DNA of 64,000 bases, from NCBI GenBank assembly GCA_964035545.1, contig OZ037765.1, positions 15,246,698 through 15,310,697 on the forward strand, given 5' to 3'. A program made the position numbers and the translations under genes. The notes beneath the pieces are model-generated. The model was not told the origin of the DNA, made no database searches, and worked only from the letters and a program-made list of their open reading frames with translations. Shown here one piece after another: positions 15,305 to 31,944 of the stretch. Source of the stretch: Bugula neritina. Taxonomy: Eukaryota; Bryozoa; Gymnolaemata; Cheilostomatida; Bugulidae. Each line of letters opens with the position of its first letter. Positions within the stretch are counted from its first letter, which is position 1.

Positions 15305-18300
15305 CACAGTGAAATATACTGCAACATAGTCAAATATAATGCAAGATACTGTAACATTCTGAAATACACTGTGACATACTGAAATACACTGCAACATACT
15401 GCTACATACTGCAACATACTGCAACATATTGAAATACCCTGTCACATATTGAAGTACACTGCAACACATTGAAATATACTGCAACACACTGAAACATACG
15501 GCAACATACTGAAATACACTGCAACACATTGAAATATACTGCAACATACTGAAATATGCTGTAGTATACTAAAATACACTGCAACACAGTGAAGTATACT
15601 GTAAAATACAGAAATATACTGTAACATACTGAAACATATGTCAGAATACTGAAATGTACTGCAACATGCTGAAATATATTGCAACATACTGAATAACACT
15701 GTGCCATACTCAATTACACTGCAACAAACTGCAACATACTGAACTACGCTGTAACATATTGAAATACGCTCCAACACATTGAAAGAAACTGCAACATACC
15801 TAAATATACGATAATATACTGAAATATACTGTAACACATTAAAAAACATTGCAACATACTGAAACATGCTGTAGCACACTGAAATACACTGCAACATACT
15901 GAAATACACTGTAAAATACTGAAATACACCGCAACATACTGCAACATACTGAAATACAATGTGACATACTGAGATACACTGCAACAGCTTGAAATATACT
16001 GCAACACACTGAAAGATACGGCAACATACTGAAGTATACTGCGACACATTGAAATATACTGCAGCATACTGAAATACTCTGTAGCATACTGAAATATACT
16101 GTAACACACTGAAATATACTGCAACATACTGAAATACATTGTAACATACTGAAATATACTGCAACATACTGAAATACACCGTAACATACTGAAATATACT
16201 GCAACATACTGCAACATACCGAAATACACTGTAACATACTGAAATACACTGCAACATACTGCAACATACTGAAATACACTGGAACATATTGAAACACACT
16301 ACAACACATTGAAATATACTGCAACACACTGAAACATACAGCAATATACCAAAATATACTGCGACACATTGACATATACTGCAACATAGTTAAATAAAAT
16401 GCAAGATACTGCAATATTCTGAAATACACTGTGACATACTGAAATACACTGCAACATACTGCAACATACTGCAACATACTGCAACATACTGCAACATACT
16501 GAAATACACTGTAAAATATTGAAGTGCACTGCAACACATTGAAATATACTGCAACACACTGAAATATACGGCAACATACTGAAATATACTGCAACACATT
16601 GAAATATACTGCAACATAGTCAAATATAATGCAAGATACTGTAACATTCTGAAATACACTGTGACATACTGAAATACACTGCAACATACTGCTACATACT
16701 GCAACATACTGCAACATATTGAAATACACTGTCACATATTGAAGTACACTGCAACACATTGAAATATACTGCAACACACTGAAACATACGGCAACATACT
16801 GAAATATACTGCAACACATTGAAATATACTGCAACATACTGAAATATGCTGTAGTATACTAAAATACACTGCAACACAGTGAAGTATACTGTAAAATACA
16901 GAAATATACTGTAACATACTGAAACATATGTCAGAATACTGAAATGTACTGCGACATGCTGAAATATATTGCAACATACTGAATAACACTGTAACATACT
17001 CAATTACACTGCAACAAACTGCAACATACTGAACTACGCTGTAACATATTGAAATACGCTCCAACACATTGAAAGAAACTGCAACATACCTAAATATACG
17101 ATAATATACTGAAATATACTGTAACACATTAAAAAACATTGCAACATACTGAAACATGCTGTAGCACACTGAAATACACTGCAACATACTGAAATACACT
17201 GTAAAATACTGAAATACACCGCAACATACTGCAACATACTGAAATACACCGTAACCAACTGGAATATGCTGTAGCACACTGAAATATACTGCAACATACT
17301 GAAATATAATGCAAGTTACTACAACATACTGAAATACACTGTAACCAACTGGAATATACTGTAACACACTGAAATATACTGCAACACACTGCAACATACT
17401 GAAATACACTGTGACATACTGAAATACACTGCAACTTATTACAACATATTGAAATACACTGCAACACAATAAAATATACTGCAACACACTGAAACATACG
17501 GCAACATATTGAAATATACTGCAACACATTGAAATATACCGCAACATACTGAAATATGCTGTAGCACACTGAAATACACTTCAACCAACTGCAACATACT
17601 GAAATACACTGGAACATATTGAAATACACTACAACACATTGAAATATACTGCAACACACTGAAACATACAGCAACATACTGAAATATACTGCGACACATT
17701 GAGATATACTGCAACATAGTTCACTATAATGCAAGATAATGCAACATACTGAAATACACTGCAACACATTGAAATAAACCGCAACATACCTAAATATACG
17801 GTAACATACTGAAATATACTGTAACACATTGAAAAACATTGTAACATACTGAAACATACTGAAATATGCTGTAGCACACTGAAATACACCGCAATTCACT
17901 GAAAAATAGTGTAATATACGGAAATGTACCGTAACATACTGAAATATACTGTAACAGACTGAAATGTACTGTAACACACTGAAATATACTGCAACATGCT
18001 GAAATACACTGTAACATACTGAAATAAACTGCAACATACTGCAACATATCAAAATACACTGTAACAAACTGAAACACACTCCAACATACTACAACATACT
18101 GAAATACACTGTAACATATTGAAATACATCGCAACACATTGAAATATACCGCAACATACTGAAATATGCTGTAGCACACTGAAATACACTTCAACATACT
18201 GCAACATACTGAAATACAATGGAACATATTGAAATACACTACAACACATTGAAATATACTGCAACACACTGAAACATACAGCAACATACTGAAATATACT

Positions 18301-19446
18301 GCGACACATTGAGATATACCGCAACATAGTTAAATATAATGCAAGATACTGCAACATACTGCAATACACTCTGACATACTGAAATACACTGCGACACATT
18401 GAAATAAACCGCAACATACCTAAATATACGGTAACATACTGAAATATACTGTAACACATTGAAAAACATTGTAACATACTGAAACATACTGAAATATGCT
18501 GTAGCACACTGAAATACACCGCAATTCACTGAAAAATAGTGTAATATACGGAACTGTACCGAAATGTACTGAAATAAACTGTAACAGACTGAAATGTACT
18601 GCAACATGCTAAAATACACTGTAACATACTGAAATAAACTGCAAAATACTGCAACATACCAAAATACACTGTAACAAACTGAAATACACTCCAACATACT
18701 ACAACATACTGAAATATACTGTAACATATTGAAATACATCGCAACACATTGAAATATACTGCAACATACCGAAATATATGGTAAACTACTGAAATATACT
18801 GTAACACATTGAAACCTACCGCAAAATACTAAAATACACTGCAACACATTGAAGTATACTGTAATATATGGAAATGTAATGTAAAATACTTAAACATACG
18901 ACAACATACTAAAAAATATACTGCAACATACTGAATTACACTGCAATATACTGAAATATACTTCAACATACTGAAACATACCTAAAATTATTGAAATATA
19001 CTGAAATACAGTGTAGGATATTGAAATACACTGCAACAATTTTGAATATACAGCAACATACCGAATTATATGGTCACCTACTGAAATATGTTGCAAACTA
19101 CTGAAATACACTGCAACATACTGCAACATAATGAAATATACTGTAACACACTGGAATAAACTGCAAAATACTGAAATATACTGTAACATACTGAAACATA
19201 CTGCAACATACCGAAATATACTGCGACACATTGAAATATACTGCAACACATTGAAATATACTGCAACACACTGAAACATACGGCAACATATTGAACTATA
19301 CTGCAACACATTGAAATATACCGCAACATACTGCAACATACTGCAACATACTAAAATGCACTGTAAAATATTGAAGTGCACTGCAACACATTGATATATA
19401 CTGCAACACACTGATATATACAGCAACATACTGAAATATACTGCAA
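15305..19446. repeat. 4,142-bp HOR unit, copy B
   Basis: This is the tandem partner of the preceding unit, directly abutting it. Its landmark aattttgaat is at 19038, exactly 4,142 bp after 14896. Downstream of the unit the sequence follows the arrangement seen after 1.65 kb rather than starting a third 4,142-bp copy. The duplication is therefore only two units long here. Confidence 0.9.
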
Positions 19447-21804
19447 CACAGTGAAATATACTGCAACATAGTCAAATATAATGCAAGATACTGCAACATT
19501 CTGAAATACACTGTGACATACTGAAATACACTGCAACATACTGCAACATACTGCAACATACTGAAATACACTGTCACATATTGAAGTACACAGCAACACA
19601 TTGAAATATACTGCAACACACTGAAACATACGGCAACATACTGAAATATACTGCAACGCATTGAAATATACTGCAACATACTGAAATATGCTGTAGTATA
19701 CTGAAATACACTGCAACATATTGTAGTACACTGTAATATACAGAAATGTACTGCAACATACTGAAACATATGTCAACATACTGAAATGTACTGCAACATG
19801 CTGAAACATATTGCAACATACTGAAATACACTGTAACAAACCCAATTACACTGCAACAAACTGCAACATACTGAATTACGCTGTAACATATTGAAATACG
19901 CTCTAACACATTGAAAGAAACTGCAACATACCTAAATATACGATAATATACTGAAATATACTGTAACATATTGAAAAACATTGCAACATACTGAAACATG
20001 CTGTAGCACACTGAAATACACTGCAACATACTGAAATACACTGTAAAATACTGAAATACACTGCAACATACTGCAACATACTGAAATACACTGTAACCTA
20101 GTGAAATACACTGCAACATACTACAACATACTGAAATACACTGTAACATTATGAACTACACTGCAACACATTAAAAAATACTGCAACATACCGAAATATA
20201 TGGCAAACTACTGAAATATACTGTAACACATTTAAAAAAACTGCATCATACTAAAATATACTGTAACACACTGAAATATACTGCAAAACACTGAAATACA
20301 TTGTAACATACTGAAATACACTGTAACATACTGAAATATACTGCAACACACTGCAACATGCTGAAATACGCTGTAACATACTGAAATACACTGCAACATA
20401 CTACAACACATTGAAATACACTGCAACACATTGAAATAAACCGCAACATACCTAAATATACGATAATATACTGAAATATACTGTAACACATTGAAAAACA
20501 TTGCAACTTACTGAAACATGCTGTAGCACACTGAAATACACTGCAACATACTGAAATACACTGTAAAATACTGAAATACACTGCAACATGCTGAAATACA
20601 CTGTAACCTACTGAAATAAGCTGTAGCACACTGAAATATACTGCAACATACTGAAATATAATGCAAGTTACTACAACATACTGAAATACACTGTGACATA
20701 CTGAGATACACTGCAACATATGGCAACATACTGCAACATACTGAAATACACTGTAACATATTGAATATCACTGCAACACCTTGAAATATACTGCAACACA
20801 CTGAAAGATACGGCAACATACTGAAATATACTGCGACACATTGAAATACACTGCAGCATACTGAAATATGCTGTAGTATACTGAAATATACTGTAACACA
20901 CTGTAATATACTGCAACATACTGCAACATACTGACATACATAGAACATACTGAAGTACACTGCAACATATTACAACATACTGAAACACACTGTAACCTAC
21001 TAAAATATGCTGTAGCACACTGAAATATACTGCAACATACTGGGATATAATGCAAGTTACTACAACATACTGAAATACAATGTGACATACTGAGATACAC
21101 TGCAACAGCTTGAAATATACTGCAACACACTGAAAGATACGGCAACATACTGAAGTATACTGCGACACATTGAAATATACTGCAGCATACTGAAATACTC
21201 TGTAGCATACTGAAATATACTGTAACACACTGAAATATACTGCAACATACTGAAATACATTGTAACATACTGAAATATACTGCAACATACTGAAATACAC
21301 CGTAACATACTGAAATATACTACAACATACTGCAACATACCGAAATACACTGTAACATACTGAAATACACTGCAACATACTGCAACATACTGAAATACAC
21401 TGGAACATATTGAAACACACTACAACACATTAAAATATACTGCAACACACTGAAACATACAGCAATATACCAAAATATACTGCGACACATTGACATATAC
21501 TGCAACATAGTTAAATATAATGCAAGATACTGCAATATTCTGAAACACACTGTGACATACTGAAATACACTGCAACATACTGCAACATACTGCAACATAC
21601 TGCAACATACACTGAAATACACTGTAAAATATTGAAGTGCACTGCAACACATTGAAATATACTGCAACACACTGAAATATACGGCAACATACTGAAATAT
21701 ACTGCAACACATTGAAATATACTGCAACATAGTCAAATATAATGCAAGATACTGTAACATTCTGAAATACACTGTGACATACTGAAATACACTGCAACAT
21801 ACTG
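19447..21804. repeat. HOR block equivalent to 1.65-4.0 kb
   Basis: This satellite segment is collinear with about 1,650-4,017 (offset 17,797, then 17,787 after one decamer is lost). It includes the register-shifting landmark gacatacatagaac at 20933 and the two-base insertion catacactgaaat near 21610. That insertion is found only here and near 3830. Confidence 0.85.
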
Positions 21805-23595
21805 CTACATACTGCAACATACTGCAACATATTGAAATACACTGTCACATATTGAAGTACACTGCAACACATTGAAATATACTGCAACACACTGAAACAT
21901 ACGGCAACATACTGAAATATACTGCAACACATTGAAATATACTGCAACATACTGAAATATGCTGTAGTATACTAAAATACACTGCAACACAGTGAAGTAT
22001 ACTGTAAAATACAGAAATATACTGTAACATACTGAAACATATGTCAGAATACTGAAATGTACTGCGACATGCTGAAATATATTGCAACATACTGAATAAC
22101 ACTGTAACATACTCAATTACACTGCAACAAACTGCAACATACTGAACTACGCTGTAACATATTGAAATACGCTCCAACACATTGAAAGAAACTGCAACAT
22201 ACCTAAATATACGATAATATACTGAAATATACTGTAACACATTAAAAAACATTGCAACATACTGAAACATGCTGTAGCACACTGAAATACACTGCAACAT
22301 ACTGAAATACACTGTAAAATACTGAAATACACCGCAACATACTGCAACATACTGAAATACACCGTAACCAACTGGAATATGCTGTAGCACACTGAAATAT
22401 ACTGCAACATACTGAAATATAATGCAAGTTACTACAACATACTGAATTACACTGCAACATACTGAAATACACTGTAAAATACTGAAATACACCGCAACAT
22501 ACTGCAACATACTGAAATACACCGTAACCAACTGGAATATGCTGTAGCACACTGAAATACACTGCAACATACTGAAATACACTGTAAAATACTGAAATAC
22601 ACTGCAACATACAGCAACATACTGAAATACACTGTAACCTACTGAAATACACTGGAACATACTACAACATACTGAAATACACAGTAACATTATGAATTAC
22701 ACTGCAACACATTGAAAAATAACTGCAACATACCGAAATATATGGTAAACTACTGAAAGATACTGTAACACATTGAAAAAAACTGCAACGTACTGAAATA
22801 TACTGTAGCACACTGAAATATACTGCAACATACTGAGATATAATGCAAGTTACTACAACATACTGAAATACACTGTGACATACTGAGATACACTGCAACA
22901 GCTTGAAATATACTGCAACACACTGAAAGATATGGCAACATACTGAAGTATACTGCGACACATTGAAATATACTGCAGCATACTGAAATACTCTGTAGCA
23001 TACTGAAATATACTGTAACACACTGAAACATACTGCAACATACTGAAATACATTGTAACATACTGAAATATACTGCAACATACTGAAATACACTGTAACA
23101 TACTGAAATATACTGCAACATACTGCAACATACCGAAATACACTGTAACATACTGAAATACACTGCAACATACTGCAACATACTGAAATACACTGGAACA
23201 TATTGAAACACACTACAACACATTGAAATATACTGCAACACACTGAAACATACAGCAATATACCAAAATATACTGCGACACATTGACATATACTGCAACA
23301 TAGTTAAATATAATGCAAGATACTGCAATATTCTGAAATACACTGTGACATACTGAAATACACTGCAACATACTGCAACATACTGCAACATACTGCAACA
23401 TACTGAAATACACTGTAAAATATTGAAGTGCACTGCAACACATTGAAATATACTGCAACACACTGAAATATACGGCAACATACTGAAATATACTGCAACA
23501 CATTGAAATATACTGCAACATAGTCAAATATAATGCAAGATACTGTAACATTCTGAAATACACTGTGACATACTGAAATACACTGCAACATACTG
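21805..23595. repeat. ~1.79-kb HOR unit
   Basis: This unit repeats at an offset of 1,791 bp in the next block. The variant aagttactacaac, a marker of this unit type, occurs at 21054 and 22847, 1,793 bp apart. The 2-bp difference is the catacactg insertion near 21610. An extra A in aaaaataactgc near 22711 shifts the decamer register by one. Confidence 0.85.
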
Positions 23596-25190
23596 CTACA
23601 TACTGCAACATACTGCAACATATTGAAATACACTGTCACATATTGAAGTACACTGCAACACATTGAAATATACTGCAACACACTGAAACATACGGCAACA
23701 TACTGAAATATACTGCAACACATTGAAATATACTGCAACATACTGAAATATGCTGTAGTACACTAAAATACACTGCAACACAGTGAAGTATACTGTAAAA
23801 TACAGAAATATACTGTAACATACTGAAACATATGTCAGAATACTGAAATGTACTGCGACATGCTGAAATATATTGCAACATACTGAATAACACTGTAACA
23901 TACTCAATTACACTGCAACAAACTGCAACATACTGAACTACGCTGTAACATATTGAAATACGCTCCAACACATTGAAAGAAACTGCAACATACCTAAATA
24001 TACGATAATATACTGAAATATACTGTAACACATTAAAAAACATTGCAACATACTGAAACATGCTGTAGCACACTGAAATACACTGCAACATACTGAAATA
24101 CACTGTAAAATACTGAAATACACCGCAACATACTGCAACATACTGAAATACACCGTAACCAACTGGAATATGCTGTAGCACACTGAAATATACTGCAACA
24201 TACTGAAATATAATGCAAGTTACTACAACATACTGAATTACACTGCAACATACTGAAATACACTGTAAAATACTGAAATACACCGCAACATACTGCAACA
24301 TACTGAAATACACCGTAACCAACTGGAATATGCTGTAGCACACTGAAATACACTGCAACATACTGAAATACACTGTAAAATACTGAAATACACTGCAACA
24401 TACAGCAACATACTGAAATACACTGTAACCTACTGAAATACACTGGAACATACTACAACATACTGAAATACACAGTAACATTATGAATTACACTGCAACA
24501 CATTGAAAAATAACTGCAACATACCGAAATATATGGTAAACTACTGGAAGATACTGTAACACATTGAAAAAAACTGCAACGTACTGAAATATACTGTAGC
24601 ACACTGAAATATACTGCAACATACTGAGATATAATGCAAGTTACTACAACATACTGAAATACACTGTGACATACTGAGATACACTGCAACAGCTTGAAAT
24701 ATACTGCAACACACTGAAAGATATGGCAACATACTGAAGTATACTGCGACACATTGAAATATACTGCAGCATACTGAAATACTCTGTAGCATACTGAAAT
24801 ATACTGTAACACACTGAAACATACTGCAACATACTGAAATACATTGTAACATACTGAAATATACTGCAACATACTGAAATACACTGTAACATACTGAAAT
24901 ATACTGCAACATACTGCAACATACCGAAATACACTGTAACATACTGAAATACACTGCAACATACTGCAACATACTGAAATACACTGGAACATATTGAAAC
25001 ACACTACAACACATTGAAATATACTGCAACACACTGAAACATACAGCAATATACCAAAATATACTGCGACACATTGACATATACTGCAACATAGTTAAAT
25101 ATAATGCAAGATACTGCAATATTCTGAAATACACTGTGACATACTGAAATACACTGCAACATACTGCAACATACTGCAACATACTGCAAC
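23596..25190. repeat. ~1.79-kb HOR unit, next tandem copy
   Basis: This is the tandem copy of the preceding unit at offset 1,791. The match becomes 1,801 beyond about 25.2 kb because one extra aacatactgc decamer is present. The aaaaataactgc register shift recurs near 24508. Unit boundaries in a tandem array are arbitrary; these follow the marker spacing. Confidence 0.8.
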
Positions 25191-25862
25191 ATACTGCAAC
25201 ATACTGAAATACACTGTAAAATATTGAAGTGCACTGCAACACATTGAAATATACTGCAACACACTGAAAGATACGGCAACATACTGAAATATACTGCGAC
25301 ACATTGAAATATACTGCAGAATACTGAAATATGCTGTAGCATACTGAAATATACTGTAACACACTGAAATATACTGCAACACACTGCAACAACCTGAAAT
25401 ACACTGTGACATACTGAAATACACTGCAACTTATTACAACATATTGAAATACACTGCAACACAATAAAATATACTGCAACACACTGAAACATACGGCAAC
25501 ATATTGAAATATACTGCAACACATTGAAATATACCGCAACATACTGAAATATGCTGTAGCACACTGAAATACACTTCAACCAACTGCAACATACTGAAAT
25601 ACACTGGAACATATTGAAATACACTACAACACATTGAAATATACTGCAACACACTGAAACATACAGCAACATACTGAAATATACTGCGACACATTGAGAT
25701 ATACTGCAACATAGTTCACTATAATGCAAGATAATGCAACATTCTGAAATACACTGTCACATATTGAAATACACTGCAACATACTGCAACATACTGCAGC
25801 ATACTGAAATACACTGTAACATATTGAAGTGCACTGCAACACATTGAAATATACTGCAACAT
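25191..25862. repeat. HOR segment linking the 1.8-kb and 6.1-kb units
   Basis: This satellite segment is related to about 27.1-27.5 kb at offset 1,651 and to 4,961-5,223 at offset 20,639. It has only 20-bp units and the usual variants. Confidence 0.7.
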
Positions 25863-28800
25863 ACTGAAATATAATGCAAGTTACTACAACATACTGAATT
25901 ACACTGCAACATACTGAAATACACTGTAAAATACTGAAATACACCGCAACATACTGCAACATACTGAAATACACCGTAACCAACTGGAATATGCTGTAGC
26001 ACACTGAAATACACTGCAACATACTGAAATACACTGTAAAATACTGAAATACACTGCAACATACAGCAACATACTGAAATACACTGTAACCTACTGAAAT
26101 ACACTGGAACATACTACAACATACTGAAATACACAGTAACATTATGAATTACACTGCAACACATTGAAAAATAACTGCAACATACCGAAATATATGGTAA
26201 ACTACTGAAAGATACTGTAACACATTGAAAAAAACTGCAACGTACTGAAATATACTGTAGCACACTGAAATATACTGCAACATACTGAGATATAATGCAA
26301 GTTACTACAACATACTGAAATACACTGTGACATACTGAGATACACTGCAACAGCTTGAAATATACTGCAACACACTGAAAGATACGGCAACATACTGAAG
26401 TATACTGCGACACATTGAAATATACTGCAGCATACTGAAATACTCTGTAGCATACTGAAATATACTGTAACACACTGAAACATACTGCAACATACTGAAA
26501 TACATTGTAACATACTGAAATATACTGCAACATACTGAAATACACTGTAACATACTGAAATATACTGCAACATACTGCAACATACCGAAATACACTGTAA
26601 CATACTGAAATACACTGCAACATACTGCAACATACTGAAATACACTGGAACATATTGAAACACACTACAACACATTGAAATATACTGCAACACACTGAAA
26701 CATACAGCAATATACCAAAATATACTGCGACACATTGACATATACTGCAACATAGTTAAATATAATGCAAGATACTGCAATATTCTGAAATACACTGTGA
26801 CATACTGAAATACACTGCAACATACTGCAACATACTGCAACATACTGCAACATACTGAAATACACTGTAAAATATTGAAGTGCACTGCAACACATTGAAA
26901 TATACTGCAACACACTGAAAGATACGGCAACATACTGAAATATACTGCGACACATTGAAATATACTGCAGAATACTGAAATATGCTGTAGCATACTGAAA
27001 TATACTGTAACACACTGAAATATACTGCAACACACTGCAACAACCTGAAATACACTGTGACATACTGAAATACACTGCAACTTATTACAACATATTGAAA
27101 TACACTGCAACACAATAAAATGTACTGCAACACACTGAAACATACGGCAACATATTGAAATATACTGCAACACATTGAAATATACCGCAACATACTGAAA
27201 TATGCTGTAGCACACTGAAATACACTTCAACCAACTGCAACATACTGAAATACACTGGAACATATTGAAATACACTACAACACATTGAAATATACTGCAA
27301 CACACTGAAACATACAGCAACATACTGAAATATACTGCGACACATTGAGATATACTGCAACATAGTTCACTATAATGCAAGATAATGCAACATACTGAAA
27401 TACACTGCAACACATTGAAATAAACCGCAACATACCTAAATATACGGTAACATACTGAAATATACTGTAACACATTGAAAAACATTGTAACATACTGAAA
27501 CATACTGAAATATGCTGTAGCACACTGAAATACACCGCAATTCACTGAAAAATAGTGTAATATACGGAAATGTACCGTAACATACTGAAATATACTGTAA
27601 CAGACTGAAATGTACTGTAACACACTGAAATATACTGCAACATGCTGAAATACACTCTGACATACTGAAATACACTGCGACACATTGAAATAAACCGCAA
27701 CATACCTAAATATACGGTAACATACTGAAATATACTGTAACACATTGAAAAACATTGTAACATACTGAAACATACTGAAATATGCTGTAGCACACTGAAA
27801 TACACCGCAATTCACTGAAAAATAGTGTAATATACGGAAATGTACCGAAACATACTGAAATAAACTGTAACAGACTGAAATGTACTGTAACACACTGAAA
27901 TATACTGCAACATGCTGAAATACACTGTAACATACTGAAATAAACTGCAAAATACTGCAACATACCAAAATACACTGTAACAAACTGAAATACACTCCAA
28001 CATACTACAACATACTGAAATATACTGTAACATATTGAAATACATCGCAACACATTGAAATATACTGCAACATACCGAAATATATGGTAAACTACTGAAA
28101 TATACTGTAACACATTGAAACCTACCGCAAAATACTAAAATACACTGCAACACATTGAAGTATACTGTAATATATAGAAATGTACTGTAAAATACTTAAA
28201 CATACGACAACATACTAAAAAATATACTGCAACATACTGAATTACACTGCAATATACTGAAATATACTTCAACATACTGAAACATACCTAAAATTATTGA
28301 AAAATACTGAAATACAGTGTAGGATATTGAAATACACTGCAACAATTTTGAATATACAGCAACATACCGAATTATATGGTCACCTACTGAAATATGTTGC
28401 AAACTACTGAAATACACTGCAACATACTGCAACATAATGAAATATACTGTAACACACTGGAATAGACTGCAAAATACTGAAATATACTGTAACATACTGA
28501 AACATACTGCAACATACCGAAATATACTGCGACACATTGAAATATACTGCAACACATTGAAATATACTGCAACACACTGAAACATACGGCAACATATTGA
28601 AATATACTGCATCACATTGAAATATACCGCAACATACTGCAACATACTGCAACATACTAAAATGCACTGTAAAATATTGAAGTGCACTGCAACACATTGA
28701 TATATACTGCAACACACTGATATATACAGCAACATACTGAAATATACTGCGACACATTGAGATATACTGCAACATAGTTCACTGTAATGCAAGATACTGC

Positions 28801-31800
28801 AACATTCTGAAATACACTGTGACATACTGAAATACACTGCAACATACTGCAACATACTGCAACATACTGCAACATACTGAAATACACTGTCACATATTGA
28901 AGTACACTGCAACACATTGAAATATACTGCAACACACTGAAACATACGGCAACATACTGAAATATACTGCAACGCATTGAAATATACTGCAACATACTGA
29001 AATATGCTGTAGTATACTGAAATACACTGCAACATATTGTAGTACACTGTAATATACAGAAATGTACTGCAACATACTGAAACATATGTCAACATACTGA
29101 AATGTACTGCAACATGCTGAAATATATTGCAACATACTGAAATACACTGTAACAAACCCAATTACACTGCAACAAACTGCAACATACTGAATTACGCTGT
29201 AACATATTGAAATACGCTCTAACACATTGAAAGAAACTGCAACATACCTAAATATACGATAATATACTGAAATATACTGTAACACATTGAAAAACATTGC
29301 AACATACTGAAACATGCTGTAGCACACTGAAATACACTGCAACATACTGAAATACACTGTAAAATACTGAAATACACTGCAACATACTGCAACATACTGA
29401 AATACACTGTAACCTAGTGAAATACACTGCAACATACTACAACATACTGAAATACACTGTAACATTATGAACTACACTGCAACACATTAAAAAATACTGC
29501 AACATACCGAAATATATGGTAAACTACTGAAATATACTGTAACACATTTAAAAAAACTGCATCATACTAAAATATACTGTAACACACTGAAATATACTGC
29601 AAAACACTGAAATACATTGTAACATACTGAAATACACTGTAACATACTGAAATATACTGCAACACACTGCAACATGCTGAAATACGCTGTAACATACTGA
29701 AATGCACTGCAACATACTACAACATATTGAAATACACTGCAACACATTGAAATATACTGCAACACACTGAAACATACGGCAGCATATTGAAATATACTGC
29801 AACACATTGAAATATACCGCAACATACTGAAATATGCTGTAGCACACTGAAATACACTGCAACCCACTATAATATAGTGTAATATACAGAAATGTACTGT
29901 AACATAGTGAAATATACTGTAACATACTGAAAGATACTGCAACATACTGAAGTACACTGCAACATACTGCAACATACTGAAATACACTGGAACATATTGA
30001 AATACACTACAACACATTGCAATATACTGCAACACACTGAAACGTACGGCAACATACTGAAATATACTGCGACACATTGAGATATACTGCAACATAGTTA
30101 AATATAATGCAAGATACTGCGACATACTGAAATACACTGTGACATACTGAAATACCCTGCAACATACTGCAACATACTGGAATACACTGCAACACATTGA
30201 AATAAACCGCAACATACCTAAATATACGGTAATATACTGAAATATACTGTAACACATCAAAAAACATTGCAACATACTGCAACATACTGAATTACGCTGT
30301 AACATTTTGAAATACACTACAACACATTGCAATATACTGCAACACACTGAAACGTACGGCAACATACTGAAATATACTGCGACACATTGAGATATACTGC
30401 AACATAGTTAAATATAATGCAAGATACTGCGACATACTGAAATACACTGTGACATACTGAAATACACTGCAACATACTACAACACATTGAAATACACTGC
30501 AACACATTGAAATAAACCGCAACATACCTAAATATACGATAATATACTGAAATATACTGTAACACATTGAAAAACATTGCAACTTACTGAAACATGCTGT
30601 AGCACACTGAAATACACTGCAACATACTGAAATACACTGTAAAATACTGAAATACACTGCAACATGCTGAAATACACTGTAACCTACTGAAATATGCTGT
30701 AGCACACTGAAATATACTGCAACATACTGAAATATAATGCAAGTTACTACAACATACTGAAATACACTGTGACATACTGAGATACACTGCAACATATGGC
30801 AACATACTGCAACATACTGAAATACACTGTAACATATTGAATATCACTGCAACACCTTGAAATATACTGCAACACACTGAAAGATACGGCAACATACTGA
30901 AATATACTGCGACACATTGAAATATACTGCAGCATACTGAAATATGCTGTAGTATACTGAAATATACTGTAACACACTGTAATATACTGCAACATACTGC
31001 AACATACTGACATACATAGAACATACTGAAATACACTGCAACATATTACAACATACTGAAACACACTGTAACCTACTAAAATATGCTGTAGCACACTGAA
31101 ATATACTGCAACATACTGAGATATAATGCAAGTTACTACAACATACTGAAATACAATGTGACATACTGAGATACACTGCAACAGCTTGAAATATACTGCA
31201 ACACACTGAAAGATACGGCAACATACTGAAGTATACTGCGACACATTGAAATATACTGCAGCATACTGAAATACTCTGTAGCATACTGAAATATACTGTA
31301 ACACACTGAAATATACTGCAACATACTGAAAAACATTGTAACATACTGAAATATACTGCAACATACTGAAATACACCGTAACATACTGAAATATACTGCA
31401 ACATACTGCAACATACCGAAATACATTGTAACATACTGAAATACACTGCAACATACTGCAACATACTGAAATACACTGGAACATATTGAAACACACTACA
31501 ACACATTGAAATATACTGCAACACACTGAAACATACAGCAATATACCAAAATATACTGCGACACATTGACATATACTGCAACATAGTTAAATATAATGCA
31601 AGATACTGCAGTATTCTGAAATACACTGCAACATACTGCAACATACTGCAACATACTGCAACATACTGAAATACACTGTAAAATATTGAAGTGCACTGCA
31701 ACACATTGAAATATACTGCAACACACTGAAATATACGGCAACATACTGAAATATACTGCAACACATTGAAATATACTGCAACATAGTCAAATATAATGCA

Positions 31801-31944
31801 AGATACTGTAACATTCTGAAATACACTGTGACATACTGAAATACACTGCAACATACTGCTACATACTGCAACATACTGCAACATAATGAAATACCCTGTC
31901 ACATATTGAAGTACACTGCAACACATTGAAATATACTGCAACAC
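25863..31944. repeat. 6,082-bp HOR unit, copy 2
   Basis: This block matches the next block at a constant offset of 6,082 bp and matches 5,224-11,300 at 20,639/20,629. Landmarks in order are aaaaataactgc near 26170, aaaaaatatactg near 28220, aattttgaat at 28344 and gacatacatagaac at 31009. It contains one of the two longest minus-strand stop-free stretches (26202-27995), which is a by-product of the repeat composition. Confidence 0.9.

Noticed and set aside
26202-27995. 597-codon minus-strand open frame (and its twin at 32284-34077)
   Set aside because: The repeat's reverse complement lacks stop triplets, all three minus frames are open nearby, and the translation is the 20-residue cycle of the satellite. 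There is no codon-position signal and no unique domain.
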